A DNA stretch of 64,000 nt, from assembly GCA_031378345.1 (NCBI GenBank), contig JANNDY010000031.1:1-64000 (forward strand), written 5' to 3'. A model generated the notes under the pieces. That model was not told the DNA's origin, searched no databases, and saw only the letters and a list, made by a program, of their open reading frames with translations. Of the stretch, positions 24,109 to 33,779 are shown in pieces. Every line of letters begins with the position of its first letter. The first letter of the stretch is position 1. The position numbers and the translations under genes are program-made. This stretch comes from Emticicia sp031378345. Its GTDB lineage: Bacteria; Bacteroidota; Bacteroidia; Cytophagales; Spirosomataceae.

Positions 24109-25569
24109 ATGAAGCACCTATTTCTGCTATTTTCCCTCTTCCCACTATTCATTTTTGCACAAAATAAAAAAGCTATATTCTCGCCCGAAGAAGTCAAGCA
24201 AGACATGGCTTTTTTGAAAAAAAAGTTTGAAAAAATTCATCCAGGAATGTACTATTATGTGAGCCGTGAAGCTTATACTAAAACTTACGATTCGTTGTAT
24301 AATGCTGTTAATCAACCACTTAGCTATTTAGAAACTTATAAAATTCTTTCGACATTGGTTGCAAATGTGCAAGATGGACATACAGGCATTAGGTTTAACA
24401 AGAAACGTTTTGATGCAAAAAAACTCAAATATGTCCCTTTTTATTTGAGAAAAATTGACACAAAATATTATCTTTCGCTCAATTATTCTCGTGATTCTAC
24501 CATTGTGCGAGGCTCTGAAGTATTAGCTTTTAATGATGAAAAAATTGGCGATTTGATAATAAAGCTAAAGCTTTTTGTATCGAGTGATAAGGGCAATGAA
24601 GTTGTAAAAGATTATTATACGACAGGCATTTTTCCGAACTATTATATCAAACAATATGGCGAAGTAGATTCTATAAAAATCACATATCGTTTACCCAAAA
24701 ATGACACAATTTTTAGCAAAAAAGTAGCCTGCTTGCCAACTGTCGAAATTAATAAATATTCAGTAAAGCGTTATAAGTTTTTGACAAGACCAAATTTGGC
24801 TTTAAAAATTATTGATAGTGTCAATCACATTGCCAAACTTGACATTACCGAATTTTCGATGTCAGGAAAGTTTCTTGATTTTAGTAATCAGAAATTTAGG
24901 CGGGTTTTGAGGTCAAGATTTGTTCAAATTAAAGACAAAAAGATTGAACATTTGATAGTAGATTTCAGAGCAAATGGTGGGGGTTTTATTCCAAATATTA
25001 GCCGTTTTCTCAAATATTTTGCACCAAAACCATTTACTTTGGTTGATACTTTGGCAATAAAAAAAACAGCCTATTTTACGCTTGCAAAACCTCAATTCCT
25101 AAGCCCTCCTCTATTCTTTTGGATGGTTTTCCCGAAACGAAAAGGTGAATATATGTACCGAGTAAATAAGCAAAACAACAAGCAAAAACCGCACAAATCG
25201 CTTACCTACAAGGGAAAAACCTATTTTATTACTGACCCCGGTTGTTATTCAGCTACGACTTTTACGCTTAATTTGGCAAAAGACATGGGCATTGCCGAAA
25301 AGATAATCGGGCAGCAAGTTGGCGGTGCAACTTGGGGAAGTTTTGCGGTCAATTGGCAAGATTTTAAGTTGCCCAACACCAAATACATTGTGCATACGCC
25401 ACTCATGAAAATCATGCACAAATTACCGAATAAAGTGAACAAAGATTTCTTCCTACAACCCGACTACGAAGTGAACCGCAACCATGAAGAATTACTAAAA
25501 AATAATACAAGTGTAGTTGATTTTACAGTCGAAATGATAAAGGCGAGTAAGGCGGCGAAGTTGCGTTAA
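24109..25569 (+). CDS. exported S41 family peptidase, paralog of the preceding gene
   Basis: This protein of about 486 residues is counted from ATG at 24109 (MKHLFLLFSLFPLFIFAQ), which gives a clean signal peptide; an upstream TTG only adds four residues. It parallels its neighbour: SPEEVKQDMAFLKKKFEKIHPGMYYY, NVQDGHTGIRFN, RGSEVLAFNDEKI, LIVDFRANGGGFI and a probable nucleophile Ser in GCYSATTFTL (near residue 380). The gap to the first copy is about 115 bases. The two may have different substrates after duplication. Confidence 0.88.
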   Translation: MKHLFLLFSLFPLFIFAQNKKAIFSPEEVKQDMAFLKKKFEKIHPGMYYYVSREAYTKTYDSLYNAVNQPLSYLETYKILSTLVANVQDGHTGIRFNKKRFDAKKLKYVPFYLRKIDTKYYLSLNYSRDSTIVRGSEVLAFNDEKIGDLIIKLKLFVSSDKGNEVVKDYYTTGIFPNYYIKQYGEVDSIKITYRLPKNDTIFSKKVACLPTVEINKYSVKRYKFLTRPNLALKIIDSVNHIAKLDITEFSMSGKFLDFSNQKFRRVLRSRFVQIKDKKIEHLIVDFRANGGGFIPNISRFLKYFAPKPFTLVDTLAIKKTAYFTLAKPQFLSPPLFFWMVFPKRKGEYMYRVNKQNNKQKPHKSLTYKGKTYFITDPGCYSATTFTLNLAKDMGIAEKIIGQQVGGATWGSFAVNWQDFKLPNTKYIVHTPLMKIMHKLPNKVNKDFFLQPDYEVNRNHEELLKNNTSVVDFTVEMIKASKAAKLR

Positions 25570-25595
25570 AAGATTTTTTATATAAATTATTCTTT

Positions 25596-26258
25596 ATGAA
25601 AAAACTATCAATAATGAAATATTCACTGCATAAATACTTAATTTTTGTTCCGGTTTTAGTAACGTTTTATTGTAGTTGTCAATCGGTCAATAGTCCTACT
25701 AATGAAAATCGGTTTTTGAATGATTCATTACAAAATGTGAGAAACATTGCCTATGCAACAAAGGCGAAACTTTTTTGTCAAGAGAAAAAGTATAGTACTG
25801 ATTTTTGTATTTTGATTGATATGAGTATTCATTCAGGAAAAAAAAGGCTTTTTCTGTGGGATTTTAATAATAGTAAAGCTATTGAAACAGGTCTGTGTAG
25901 CCATGGGTGCGGAGACAATGCTTGGGGAAAAGATAATTCCAAAACAAATCCAGTATTTAGCAATAAAGATGGTAGCCATTGTTCTGCTTTGGGCAAATAC
26001 AAAATTGGGGAAAGAGGCGTAAGTCAATGGGGCATAAAGGTTAAATACCTGCTTCATGGACTTGAAGAGTCCAACAATAATGCTCTTGTAAGAACAATTG
26101 TTTTACATTCTTGGAATGATTTTACAGAAGAAGAGATTTTCCCAAAAGGAACAGCCGAAGGTTGGGGCTGTCCAGCTATTTCAAATAAAGTAATGACCAA
26201 TTTAGACGAAAAGCTAAAAACTACCTCAAAGCCAGTCTTACTTTGGATTTATCAATGA
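25596..26258 (+). CDS. murein L,D-transpeptidase catalytic-domain (YkuD_2-type) lipoprotein
   Basis: This 220-residue protein has a lipoprotein signal (FYCSC, then QSVNS). The C-terminal domain has the order of the YkuD_2 family: FCILIDMSIHSGKKRLFLWDF, then a Cys/His-containing GLCSHGCGDNAWG, SALGKYKIGER, VLHSWNDF and GWGCPAIS. The His and Cys of the last two motifs are the expected catalytic pair. In homologs GRSWGCPA is common; here the preceding residues are AEGWGCPA. It probably forms or edits 3-3 peptidoglycan cross-links in the periplasm. It stands 26 bases after the second S41 gene and is probably in its operon. Confidence 0.8.
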   Translation: MKKLSIMKYSLHKYLIFVPVLVTFYCSCQSVNSPTNENRFLNDSLQNVRNIAYATKAKLFCQEKKYSTDFCILIDMSIHSGKKRLFLWDFNNSKAIETGLCSHGCGDNAWGKDNSKTNPVFSNKDGSHCSALGKYKIGERGVSQWGIKVKYLLHGLEESNNNALVRTIVLHSWNDFTEEEIFPKGTAEGWGCPAISNKVMTNLDEKLKTTSKPVLLWIYQ

Positions 26259-26273
26259 AATTTAATCTGTATT

Positions 26274-26891
26274 TCAACCTTTATTCTTCAACCACCCAGT
26301 AACACTAAACCTTTCAGCAAAAGCCTCTGTTACTTCATGGTCGAGTTTTTCGCTTTCAAAGCATACCAAACGACCTGCCAATGGGGCAATCGTAATGGCT
26401 TTTTCAAGACCGTTTTCTTGTGTATAAATTATCAGATTTCCACCATCGGCAGGAATCCAGTTTTGATTTAGGTAGAAAATTACAGATAAAATTCTACCCT
26501 TTTGAGTCTGAAAAGTATCTCGATGACGACGATAAAATTTCCCGACATCATATTTTGCAAAATGGATTTCGGAGTCAATAATTCCCAAATAACAAGTTTG
26601 ATTAAGATAATCGATGAAGGCTTTGTTCTTGTCGAGAAGGCATCGTTCGGCAGTATTTGTTGAATTATTTTCAAGCCATAAAATCTCATCGCCCCTCACA
26701 AGTTTTTCTTGATGCACTTCGCTTTGCTTTCCGATGCTCGCTATCTTAAACTTTCCTGCCAAATAGCGTTCTGAGAAGATTTTTAATAGATTTCCGACTT
26801 CTAATTTACCTAAAAAATCATCACAAACGGCATAACCTTTGCTCAAAATCCCTTCGATAAGTGTTTCAAATTGTTGTTCTTGCGTTGTCAT
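26274..26891 (-). CDS. 2OG-Fe(II) oxygenase (prolyl 4-hydroxylase / SM-20-like)
   Basis: This 205-residue cytoplasmic dioxygenase has the double-stranded beta-helix fold. The iron-binding triad is visible as H-x-D in YRRHRDTF and a distal His in KLDHEVTEAFAERFSVTGW, whose Arg binds 2-oxoglutarate. Between them lie LSVIFYLNQNWIPADGGNLIIY and PLAGRLVCFES, typical of the prolyl hydroxylase group. The substrate is not known. It converges with the YkuD-type gene, leaving 15 bases between the stops. Confidence 0.9.
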   Translation of the reverse strand: MTTQEQQFETLIEGILSKGYAVCDDFLGKLEVGNLLKIFSERYLAGKFKIASIGKQSEVHQEKLVRGDEILWLENNSTNTAERCLLDKNKAFIDYLNQTCYLGIIDSEIHFAKYDVGKFYRRHRDTFQTQKGRILSVIFYLNQNWIPADGGNLIIYTQENGLEKAITIAPLAGRLVCFESEKLDHEVTEAFAERFSVTGWLKNKG

Positions 26892-26900
26892 TTCCCTAAC

Positions 26901-26941
26901 AAAAAACCCTTATAAGTCCTGCTGACTTACAAGGGTTTTTT
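26901..26941 (-). terminator. Rho-independent terminator after the RelE-type toxin gene
   Basis: A long stem, AAAAAACCCTT-a-TAAGTC with GACTTA-c-AAGGGTTTTTT, has a five-base loop and one mismatch. It ends the minus-strand toxin-antitoxin unit and lies just upstream of the oxygenase gene. Confidence 0.88.
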
Positions 26942-26973
26942 GGGGTTTTGGTAAAGGTAGGGATAATAACGGA

Positions 26974-27303
26974 CTATTTCTTTATTTGTTTAAGCAAAAA
27001 TTTCAGTTCTTTATCTGTCAAATTTTCTTTTTCAGATTTATCATAAATGCTAAGCAAATATGCAATTTCATTGACTACCACAACATTGGTAATGATTCTT
27101 GCTCCTCCAGATTTGCCTTTTCCTTTAGAATTAATAGAAAGTCTAATTTTATAAGTTCCTCCACCCAAAGAAGTACCTTGAAATGGATCTTTGGAGAGGC
27201 TTTCTACAAGACTTTGAATTTCAACTTTTAAAGAAGAATATTTTTTAGCTAACCGCTTGAGTTCTCTAATAAACTCAGGCAAGGCTTCAATTTTAAAGTT
27301 CAT
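26974..27303 (-). CDS. type II toxin, RelE/ParE superfamily
   Basis: This 109-residue protein has the pattern of ribosome-dependent mRNA interferases of the RelE/HigB group: MNFKIEALPEFIRELKRLAKKY, LSKDPFQGTSLGGGTYKIRL, then a Lys/Gly-rich loop and VVVVNEIAYLLSIYDKSEKENLTDKEL. It overlaps the 3' end of the upstream gene (27293-27517) by 11 bases, the normal tight coupling of antitoxin and toxin. A terminator follows. Confidence 0.85.
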   Translation of the reverse strand: MNFKIEALPEFIRELKRLAKKYSSLKVEIQSLVESLSKDPFQGTSLGGGTYKIRLSINSKGKGKSGGARIITNVVVVNEIAYLLSIYDKSEKENLTDKELKFLLKQIKK

Positions 27304-27517
27304 TTAGCACATCTTGAATAGGGGTTGATTTTAATTTACCTTCTTTCACCAATGCCAATTCTTCAAACCCTCGTTTGATGCTTTCCCATGTTTTTTTCTT
27401 TCCTTCAGAAAGGGAGTTTTCATAACTTACTTTTTTCAACTTTATCAAATTTGCTTTTTGCAATTCTTTGACAATTTTCAGCCCTTCATTACTTTGAAAC
27501 TCTATGATATAGTACAT
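27293..27517 (-). CDS. antitoxin partner of the RelE-type toxin
   Basis: This 74-residue protein is counted from ATG at 27517 (MYYIIEF); a longer frame to 27568 would run into the end of the DUF5916 gene. It is short, charged and ends LALVKEGKLKSTPIQDVLNEL, typical of antitoxin tails found before RelE-type toxins in Bacteroidota. The DNA-binding part is not obvious by eye. The call rests mainly on position and the 11-base overlap with the toxin gene. Confidence 0.75.
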   Translation of the reverse strand: MYYIIEFQSNEGLKIVKELQKANLIKLKKVSYENSLSEGKKKTWESIKRGFEELALVKEGKLKSTPIQDVLNEL

Positions 27518-27552
27518 TTCGATAAGATTTTTCAACAAAAATAACAAAAAAA

Positions 27553-29784
27553 CTACAAACTCAGCCAATAATTCAATTTAAAAACCAAGGCACGATTGCG
27601 GTTATTGAGGTTATCGGCAAAATAATTGTCGGTATAAACCACAAACAAATCAGACATTGGTTTGTATCGCCACTGCACTCGGCTATTGATATTAAAATTG
27701 TTGCGTTGGGTATTATATTGAAAGAAAGTCGTCCAAAAAAGGCTATTTGAGAAATTAATTTCAACTTTTGGACTAATCAACCAAAGCTTTGTATTGCCAA
27801 ATTCTGACGGAAATTTCAGGTTATTATATTCCAAATTCATTGCTACATTCCAATATGGTTGCTTTCTGACCGTCAAGCCTGCACGATATTGCTCAATTTT
27901 ACCATTATAAAAACCACCATAACGGACACTCGCATCAAAAAAGATGTTTTTTCGGGAATCAGAAGTATATTGAATATTGGCGTTATTGTAGTGATACGTG
28001 CCTGGCATAAGTGGTTTTTCGGACGGCAAAGGGAAATAATATCTTAAATTATCTTGCTGAATATCATACCTAAATGCCCACATTGCGGTATTTCTCATCA
28101 TAATAAAATAGCGTAAACGATGAAAACGGTCGCTGAGTTTTCCATCTAAAAACCAAACGGCATAATTCTCAAGTCCAAAAGTATGGCGGATTATTTTTTT
28201 GTCTTTTGGATAAAGAAAATAGTCGTTTTGGTTGAACATCTGCACAAATCCATTGCGATAAGTAATATCGCCAGAATCATAAGTGCTTCCTTTGGTCGAA
28301 AAAGTTTCGATGCGATTGATAAAACCCATATCGGCATAATAATTTTCGCCGATACGGTCAACGTCAATAAACGAATTGAGTTTTCGCCCAAAATAACCAC
28401 CTCCGATTTCAGAGAAATTATTTTTGCTCGTAATCATTGGTTTAAACGAAATATGATGTCCGCCCCAAAGTTGCCAAACACCAGTTTTATCAGTAAAATT
28501 CAACTCCATTCCTGCATTTCTGCCAAATTTCCCCAGAGGATTTGTATTTTTCTCAATTTCGGTCAAGCCCCCTTCCCTATTCAAAAAATAGCCTTTAATT
28601 GTTGAACGAGCAAAAACCCGTCGATTGAACGATAGTGCCGAGTAGTTTTGAGATGCAAAATCACCTTTTCGGCCAGTTTGCATATTCATTACGCCAATTC
28701 GGAGTTTTTTAGTTAGATTTCCACTGATTCGCCCTCCAAACAAAATCGGTATCGAATTGCCGTCTGCATCTAAACCGATGCGACGTGAAAAGAAAGGTTG
28801 AAAAGGAGGCGGCCCATATCCCGAAAAAATATCATCATTTTCTAAGAAAAAAGTACGTCTTTCAGGAAATTGAATATTAAAACGGGTCAAATTGGTTACT
28901 TGCACATCAACATCTACCTGCGAAAAATCAGGGTTTACCGTCAAGTCTAAATTCATCGAAGGCGACAACGAAACTTTAGCATCGAAGCCAGCATTGAATT
29001 TACCTTTGGTAGGCGAATTGTTCTCGACATCGCTCAATGTCGAACCCGTAATATAAGGAATCACAGAAACATTGCCTTTGACTTTAGGTAAATCTTCCTC
29101 AAAAATCATTGTGCCAACATAGCCCAAATCAAAACCTGGAAATTGTACAGGTATATTTGTCCAAGTATAAAATTTATTGTTTTTTTGGTCGCTACGAATA
29201 AAATTTACACCCCAAACCTTGTTATTTGCGTCAAAACGCAAGGTTTTGAAAGGGATTGCTATTTCAGTAACATAGCGGTCGGCGTGGCGTTTGACTGCCG
29301 AAATCCATTTATTGTCCCATGCAGCACTTACGCCTGAGCCATCAGCACCCGCAGCGAAAAGGTATTCAGTTTGTACATTATATGGTGTTGTGCTGAAATT
29401 AAAACCGTTTGTTTTTTTATTAACTGGATCTAAAATCACCGATATTCCATCGGAAGTTCTGATGAAACCATCACGTTTAAGTGAAGGGGCAACAAAGCGA
29501 TTGGTGCTATCAAAACAAGTAACCACAAAATACAAAAACTTATCATCGAAAGCTGCTTTTGCAAATGTTTTCAGTTGTGCTTTGCTTTTATCGTCAGGGA
29601 ATTTTTCCCAAAAATCACCGATTTCTGCGGCTTTTTGCCAGATTGGTTCGTTGGGTTCGCCATCAATTTTTATGGGAGTTGCAGTTTTTAAAACTCGTAA
29701 TTGATATTGGTCTTGAAAAGAAGGGTTTTGTGAAAAACTTTTGATGGAAATGCACAGAAGTAAAAGTAAGTTGATTGCACGCAT
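27553..29784 (-). CDS. DUF5916 outer-membrane protein (CBM9-like domain + beta barrel)
   Basis: This 743-residue protein has a signal peptide ending KSFSQ. Residues about 25-230 form a carbohydrate-binding family 9-like domain (IDGEPNEPIWQKAAEIGDFWEKFP, FDDKFLYFVVTCFD, DGISVILDPVNKKTNGF). The rest alternates short hydrophobic and aromatic strands like an outer-membrane barrel (NPDFSQVDVDVQVTNLTRFNIQFPERRTFFLEND is the family signature) and ends FKLNYWLSL, with a C-terminal aromatic residue close to the end. The ligand is unknown. The toxin-antitoxin pair follows on the same strand. Confidence 0.88.
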   Translation of the reverse strand: MRAINLLLLLCISIKSFSQNPSFQDQYQLRVLKTATPIKIDGEPNEPIWQKAAEIGDFWEKFPDDKSKAQLKTFAKAAFDDKFLYFVVTCFDSTNRFVAPSLKRDGFIRTSDGISVILDPVNKKTNGFNFSTTPYNVQTEYLFAAGADGSGVSAAWDNKWISAVKRHADRYVTEIAIPFKTLRFDANNKVWGVNFIRSDQKNNKFYTWTNIPVQFPGFDLGYVGTMIFEEDLPKVKGNVSVIPYITGSTLSDVENNSPTKGKFNAGFDAKVSLSPSMNLDLTVNPDFSQVDVDVQVTNLTRFNIQFPERRTFFLENDDIFSGYGPPPFQPFFSRRIGLDADGNSIPILFGGRISGNLTKKLRIGVMNMQTGRKGDFASQNYSALSFNRRVFARSTIKGYFLNREGGLTEIEKNTNPLGKFGRNAGMELNFTDKTGVWQLWGGHHISFKPMITSKNNFSEIGGGYFGRKLNSFIDVDRIGENYYADMGFINRIETFSTKGSTYDSGDITYRNGFVQMFNQNDYFLYPKDKKIIRHTFGLENYAVWFLDGKLSDRFHRLRYFIMMRNTAMWAFRYDIQQDNLRYYFPLPSEKPLMPGTYHYNNANIQYTSDSRKNIFFDASVRYGGFYNGKIEQYRAGLTVRKQPYWNVAMNLEYNNLKFPSEFGNTKLWLISPKVEINFSNSLFWTTFFQYNTQRNNFNINSRVQWRYKPMSDLFVVYTDNYFADNLNNRNRALVFKLNYWLSL

Positions 29785-29940
29785 TACTGAGGAATTTATT
29801 ATAGCTTGTTTCTAAAATACAAAATAACAAAAAAAAGGTCAATTTTGTAGAATTATTTGACGAAAAGGGCAATTTGTTCGATATTTTGAAGGAATTTGAC
29901 GAATTTAGTTCTTAAAATACTCACAATGTTTGATTGCTAT

Positions 29941-30981
29941 TTATCTCATTTCGATGGCTTTCTTAAATATTTCATCATAGCCTATTGCCTGAATTATTCC
30001 TTTTTCATCAACTAAAATCATATATGGAATACTTGTAATCTTAATTTTTTTTGCAATGCCGCTATCAAAACCCCCGTTCAATTCTGATAACTGTAGCCAA
30101 TTCATCTTGTCTTTATTAATTGCTTTTATCCAATCATTTTTTACATCATCCAAAGAAATACTAATTAAATTTATAGATTTTCGACTCAAATAGAGTTGTT
30201 TTTGTACTAATTCTTTATTTTCCAAGCGACAGGGACCACACCAAGACGCCCAAAAATTTATTATTGTAGCACCTTTTATCGCAGATTTTAGATTTATATT
30301 ATTTTGTAAAGTATCAAGCAATGCATATTCAGGAATTTCTTTACCTATTGCATTAAATTCTATTTTTTCAATTTCTTTAACTAATCTTAATCCTTCATCA
30401 GACTCTTTAATTTCAATAGAAAGTAAATCAAAAAGCTGTTTTGTTTTATTTATGCCACAATTTTTTATGTTTGAATTCAAAAAAGACAATGTCAAATATG
30501 AATTTTTATGTTCAAATAGGTATTTTTCTGTTAATTCACATTTTAAAAGATTTCTTTTAATTTCATTTCTTTCTATTTCATAAAAGCCATTGCTTTTGGT
30601 GATTATGTCTAAATTATCAATTGACTCTTGAGAACCTTCAATTTTTATAGGCTGTAATAAAATATATCCCGCATCATATTTTTTAACTAAAAAATCAACT
30701 TTTATTTCATCATTTGTCAGCCAAACACCTAATCCATTTCTCACCTTGTCAGTATTAATTACTGCCATACAAGGTTTTTCGACTGTACCTTCAAAAATAA
30801 ATTCACCATTTATAACCTCTACAGTATCTGCATTAAGTTTTGTTCCATATGTATAAATTGATGCTGTTTTAATTGATTTATCATTAGTGATTTTGCCAAT
30901 AAGTCTAAATTTTTTATTTTGAGCAAATGAATAACAAATTGAAATCATTAAAAGCAAAACGAGAGTTTGAAGTTTTTTCAT
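29941..30981 (-). CDS. exported TlpA-like thioredoxin with DUF4369-type N-terminus
   Basis: The start at 30981 (MKKLQTLVLLLM) gives a signal peptide ending SFAQ. The N-terminal part (KFRLIGKITNDKSIKTASIYTYG...TVEVINGEFIFEGTVEKP) fits DUF4369. The C-terminal part is thioredoxin-like with INFWASWCGPCRLENKEL and TSIPYMILVDEKG, so both active-site Cys and the cis-Pro are present. It is probably a periplasmic disulfide reductase. Such genes are usually near partners of the same kind, but none is adjacent here. Confidence 0.88.
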   Translation of the reverse strand: MKKLQTLVLLLMISICYSFAQNKKFRLIGKITNDKSIKTASIYTYGTKLNADTVEVINGEFIFEGTVEKPCMAVINTDKVRNGLGVWLTNDEIKVDFLVKKYDAGYILLQPIKIEGSQESIDNLDIITKSNGFYEIERNEIKRNLLKCELTEKYLFEHKNSYLTLSFLNSNIKNCGINKTKQLFDLLSIEIKESDEGLRLVKEIEKIEFNAIGKEIPEYALLDTLQNNINLKSAIKGATIINFWASWCGPCRLENKELVQKQLYLSRKSINLISISLDDVKNDWIKAINKDKMNWLQLSELNGGFDSGIAKKIKITSIPYMILVDEKGIIQAIGYDEIFKKAIEMR

Positions 30982-31173
30982 AGCAAATATCAAAGTTAAA
31001 AGTGCTAATAAAGTAACTTTTTTTTCAATAGATTATTGTAAATTTCCTTCATTAACTGAAATCGTATTTCAAATAATTTAAATTTTCAAAAACCAATAAT
31101 CTTATACATTTCTAAAATGATAAAAAAATCGTAATTTCGAGCATTATTTCCGAATCTCCCTAAAAACTTCAAA

Positions 31174-33687
31174 ATGCCAAATAAAATTTCTTTCAAAAGC
31201 AAATCTGCCAAGAAAAAGAAGCCAGATGCTCCAAAAAAAATCCCTTATTACCGCAAGCCCGAAGACCTTTCGCTTGACCAATGGCAAATTGGTTTGAGAA
31301 AACAATTTGGACAAGACAATGAGTTTGTCATTAATAATATTGGGCAAGAAAAGTTTTTTTCGGATTTTCAAGTAACAAATAATGCCACCAATAATACCTA
31401 CAAAGTTGCTATCAGAAGTGGAGATGATTCTCAGAATTTTTGTGAATGTCTTGATTTCAAAACCAACCGTTTGGGTGTTTGTAAGCATATAAGTGCCACC
31501 ATGCAGCATTTGGGAAAGATTCATGGAGCAAAAAAAACATTCAAAGACAATAATTTTCAAGCAAAATATTCTTCTGTTTATTTAGATTACCGCAATGGAC
31601 GTGAAATAAAAATCAGGGTTGGCACAGAAAACAATGCCGCTTATTCGGCTTTAGCAAAAACTTATTTTGATGGAAATTTTATTCTAAAACCTGCCTCATT
31701 TAGTGTTTTTGAATTATTTTTGGAGGAAGCCAATAAATTAAACGAAAATTTCAGGTGCTATTCTGATGCCCTCGATTTTGTGATTGTGGAGCGTGATAAA
31801 ATTCGCCGACGAGATTATTTGTGGCGAATTATGCCCGATGGTGAAAATGATAAAGCCTTTGATAATTTATTGAAAGTCAAACTTTTTCCTTACCAACAAA
31901 AAGGCGTATTTTTTGCAGCTTTGGCAGGTCGTAGCCTCATTGCCGACGAAATGGGGCTTGGAAAAACCCTTCAAGCGATAGCCACTGCCGAACTTTATAA
32001 AAACGAATTGGGCATCAATCGGGTGTTAATTGTGTGTCCAACTTCGCTAAAATACCAGTGGAAATCTGAGATTGAAAAATTTTCCAACAGCACAGTTCAT
32101 GTGGTAGAAGGCACTTTATTGAGGCGAAAAGCTCAGTACGAAACTTCGGAAGCTTTTTATGTAATTGTGAGCTATCATGCCATGACAAACGACCTTGAAT
32201 ACCTCAATAGAATGGAGGCAGACATGGTGATTTTGGACGAAGCTCAACGTATAAAAAACTGGAAAACGAAGGTTTCTCAACAAATAAAAAAACTCGTTAC
32301 GCCCTACGCAATCGTACTTACAGGCACACCTTTAGAGAATAAATTAGAAGAATTATATTCGATTACACAGTTTATTGATGTCTTTCGTTTGGGACCAATG
32401 TACCGCTTTTTGAGTCAATATCAAACCATAGATGATGCAGGAAAAGTGATTGGCTACAAAAACCTTCGAGAGATTTCGCAGCGACTTTCGGACATACTTA
32501 TTCGCCGTACAAAAAAGGAGGTTTTGACACAATTGCCCAAGCGAATGGACAAAAATTTGTTTGTTCCGATGACGCAAATCCAAATGGATATGCACACCGA
32601 ATTGGGCGATAATGTAGCAAAATTGGTCAATAAATGGCGTAAATATGGCTTTTTGAATGAAATTGACCGCAAGCGTTTAATACTTTCGTTGAGCCAAATG
32701 AGAATGGTTTGCGACAGTACGTATATACTCGACCAGAAGACTCGAAACGATACAAAAATCGAGGAAGTAATGAATATTTTGGAGGAGTTTTTTGATGGAA
32801 CTGAAGAAAAAGTAGTCATTTTTAGTCAATGGGAACGCATGACGAGATTGGTTGCTCAAGAGCTTGATGAACTTGGCATAAAGTATGAATATTTGCACGG
32901 TGGCGTAGAAAGCAAGAAACGAAAAGACCTATTAGATAATTTTAGAGATGACCCCGAAAGTCGGGTTTTTCTTTCGACTGATGCTGGTGGAGTTGGGCTA
33001 AATTTGCAGGCAGCTTCGTTGATGATTAATTTGGATATTCCTTGGAATCCTGCGATTTTGGAACAACGAATTGCCCGCATTTATCGCCTCGGACAAGAGC
33101 GAAATGTGTCAATTATCAACTTGGTTTCGACAGGAACTATCGAACATAAAATGCTCGATGTACTGAAATTTAAAGGTGCAATGGCAGAAGGTGTACTTGA
33201 TGGCGGTGAAGATACAATTTTCTTAGGCGAAGATAGATTCAAGCAATTTATGAATTCGGTAGAAAATTTGACCGATGCTCCGCAAGATGAAAATATGCTC
33301 ATTGATTCGACCGAAGAGCATGAAATTGAAGAACAAAAAACACCGAATGAGATACTGGAAAAATCGTTAATTGACACAACTGCCGGTGCAGCAACTTTCT
33401 TGGGCGATGATGATGTGAAGGAAGATGAACAAAGTGTAAATCTTGCCAATTCTTCAGGGAATATTGTAACTCCAAATGAAGAAATGATTCAAAATGGTGT
33501 TAAGTTTTTTACACAATTAGCTCAAACTTTAAGCAACCCCGAAGCAACAAAAAGCTTTATCGAACACATTACTCAAAAAGATGAATCGGGCAAAATTTAC
33601 TTAAAAATCCCTGTCGAAAACGAAGAAGTTATAAGCAATACTTTGCAAAGTTTAGGCACGCTTTTTTCAGCTTTTTTGAAAAAATAG
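31174..33687 (+). CDS. SNF2-family helicase/ATPase with SWIM zinc finger
   Basis: This 837-residue protein has a basic N-terminus, then a SWIM zinc-binding motif (NFCECLDF...GVCKHISATMQH) around residues 85-110. The SNF2 motor follows: motif I ADEMGLGKTLQA (about 257), motif II LDEAQRIKNWKTK (about 353), motif III ALTGTPLENKLEELYS-like, and in the second lobe VIFSQWERM, LSTDAGGVGLNLQAASLMINLD and ARIYRLGQERNV. An acidic C-terminal extension of about 130 residues (DSTEEHEIEEQ) follows. Bacterial SNF2 proteins act on DNA or RNA polymerase (RapA-like) or in defence; the SWIM form is widespread in Bacteroidota. No nuclease neighbour is present, so a housekeeping role is preferred. Confidence 0.92.
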   Translation: MPNKISFKSKSAKKKKPDAPKKIPYYRKPEDLSLDQWQIGLRKQFGQDNEFVINNIGQEKFFSDFQVTNNATNNTYKVAIRSGDDSQNFCECLDFKTNRLGVCKHISATMQHLGKIHGAKKTFKDNNFQAKYSSVYLDYRNGREIKIRVGTENNAAYSALAKTYFDGNFILKPASFSVFELFLEEANKLNENFRCYSDALDFVIVERDKIRRRDYLWRIMPDGENDKAFDNLLKVKLFPYQQKGVFFAALAGRSLIADEMGLGKTLQAIATAELYKNELGINRVLIVCPTSLKYQWKSEIEKFSNSTVHVVEGTLLRRKAQYETSEAFYVIVSYHAMTNDLEYLNRMEADMVILDEAQRIKNWKTKVSQQIKKLVTPYAIVLTGTPLENKLEELYSITQFIDVFRLGPMYRFLSQYQTIDDAGKVIGYKNLREISQRLSDILIRRTKKEVLTQLPKRMDKNLFVPMTQIQMDMHTELGDNVAKLVNKWRKYGFLNEIDRKRLILSLSQMRMVCDSTYILDQKTRNDTKIEEVMNILEEFFDGTEEKVVIFSQWERMTRLVAQELDELGIKYEYLHGGVESKKRKDLLDNFRDDPESRVFLSTDAGGVGLNLQAASLMINLDIPWNPAILEQRIARIYRLGQERNVSIINLVSTGTIEHKMLDVLKFKGAMAEGVLDGGEDTIFLGEDRFKQFMNSVENLTDAPQDENMLIDSTEEHEIEEQKTPNEILEKSLIDTTAGAATFLGDDDVKEDEQSVNLANSSGNIVTPNEEMIQNGVKFFTQLAQTLSNPEATKSFIEHITQKDESGKIYLKIPVENEEVISNTLQSLGTLFSAFLKK

Positions 33688-33700
33688 AAATAAATATTAC

Positions 33701-33733
33701 AGTGTAAATACTTGATAGGAAGGAATTTACACT
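33701..33733 (+). terminator. possible terminator after the SNF2 gene
   Basis: A 9-bp perfect stem, AGTGTAAAT with ATTTACACT, has a 15-base loop. It is followed by ATTTTACAC, a weak T-stretch, 14 bases after the helicase stop codon. Confidence 0.5.
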
Positions 33734-33779
33734 ATTTTACACTAACCTAACCCCCTATAATTTTACAAGCAATTTTCTA

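Noticed and set aside
28183..28605. 140-codon plus-strand frame opposite the DUF5916 gene
   Set aside because: Antisense shadow; no start context or domain.
31144..31560. 138-codon minus-strand frame opposite the SNF2 gene start
   Set aside because: It covers the SWIM-domain coding sequence of the sense gene and has no recognisable feature.
31174..33687. SNF2 helicase as part of a DISARM- or Dnd-like defence system
   Set aside because: No methyltransferase, nuclease or PLD partner is adjacent; it is flanked by an envelope thioredoxin and an OmpA gene.
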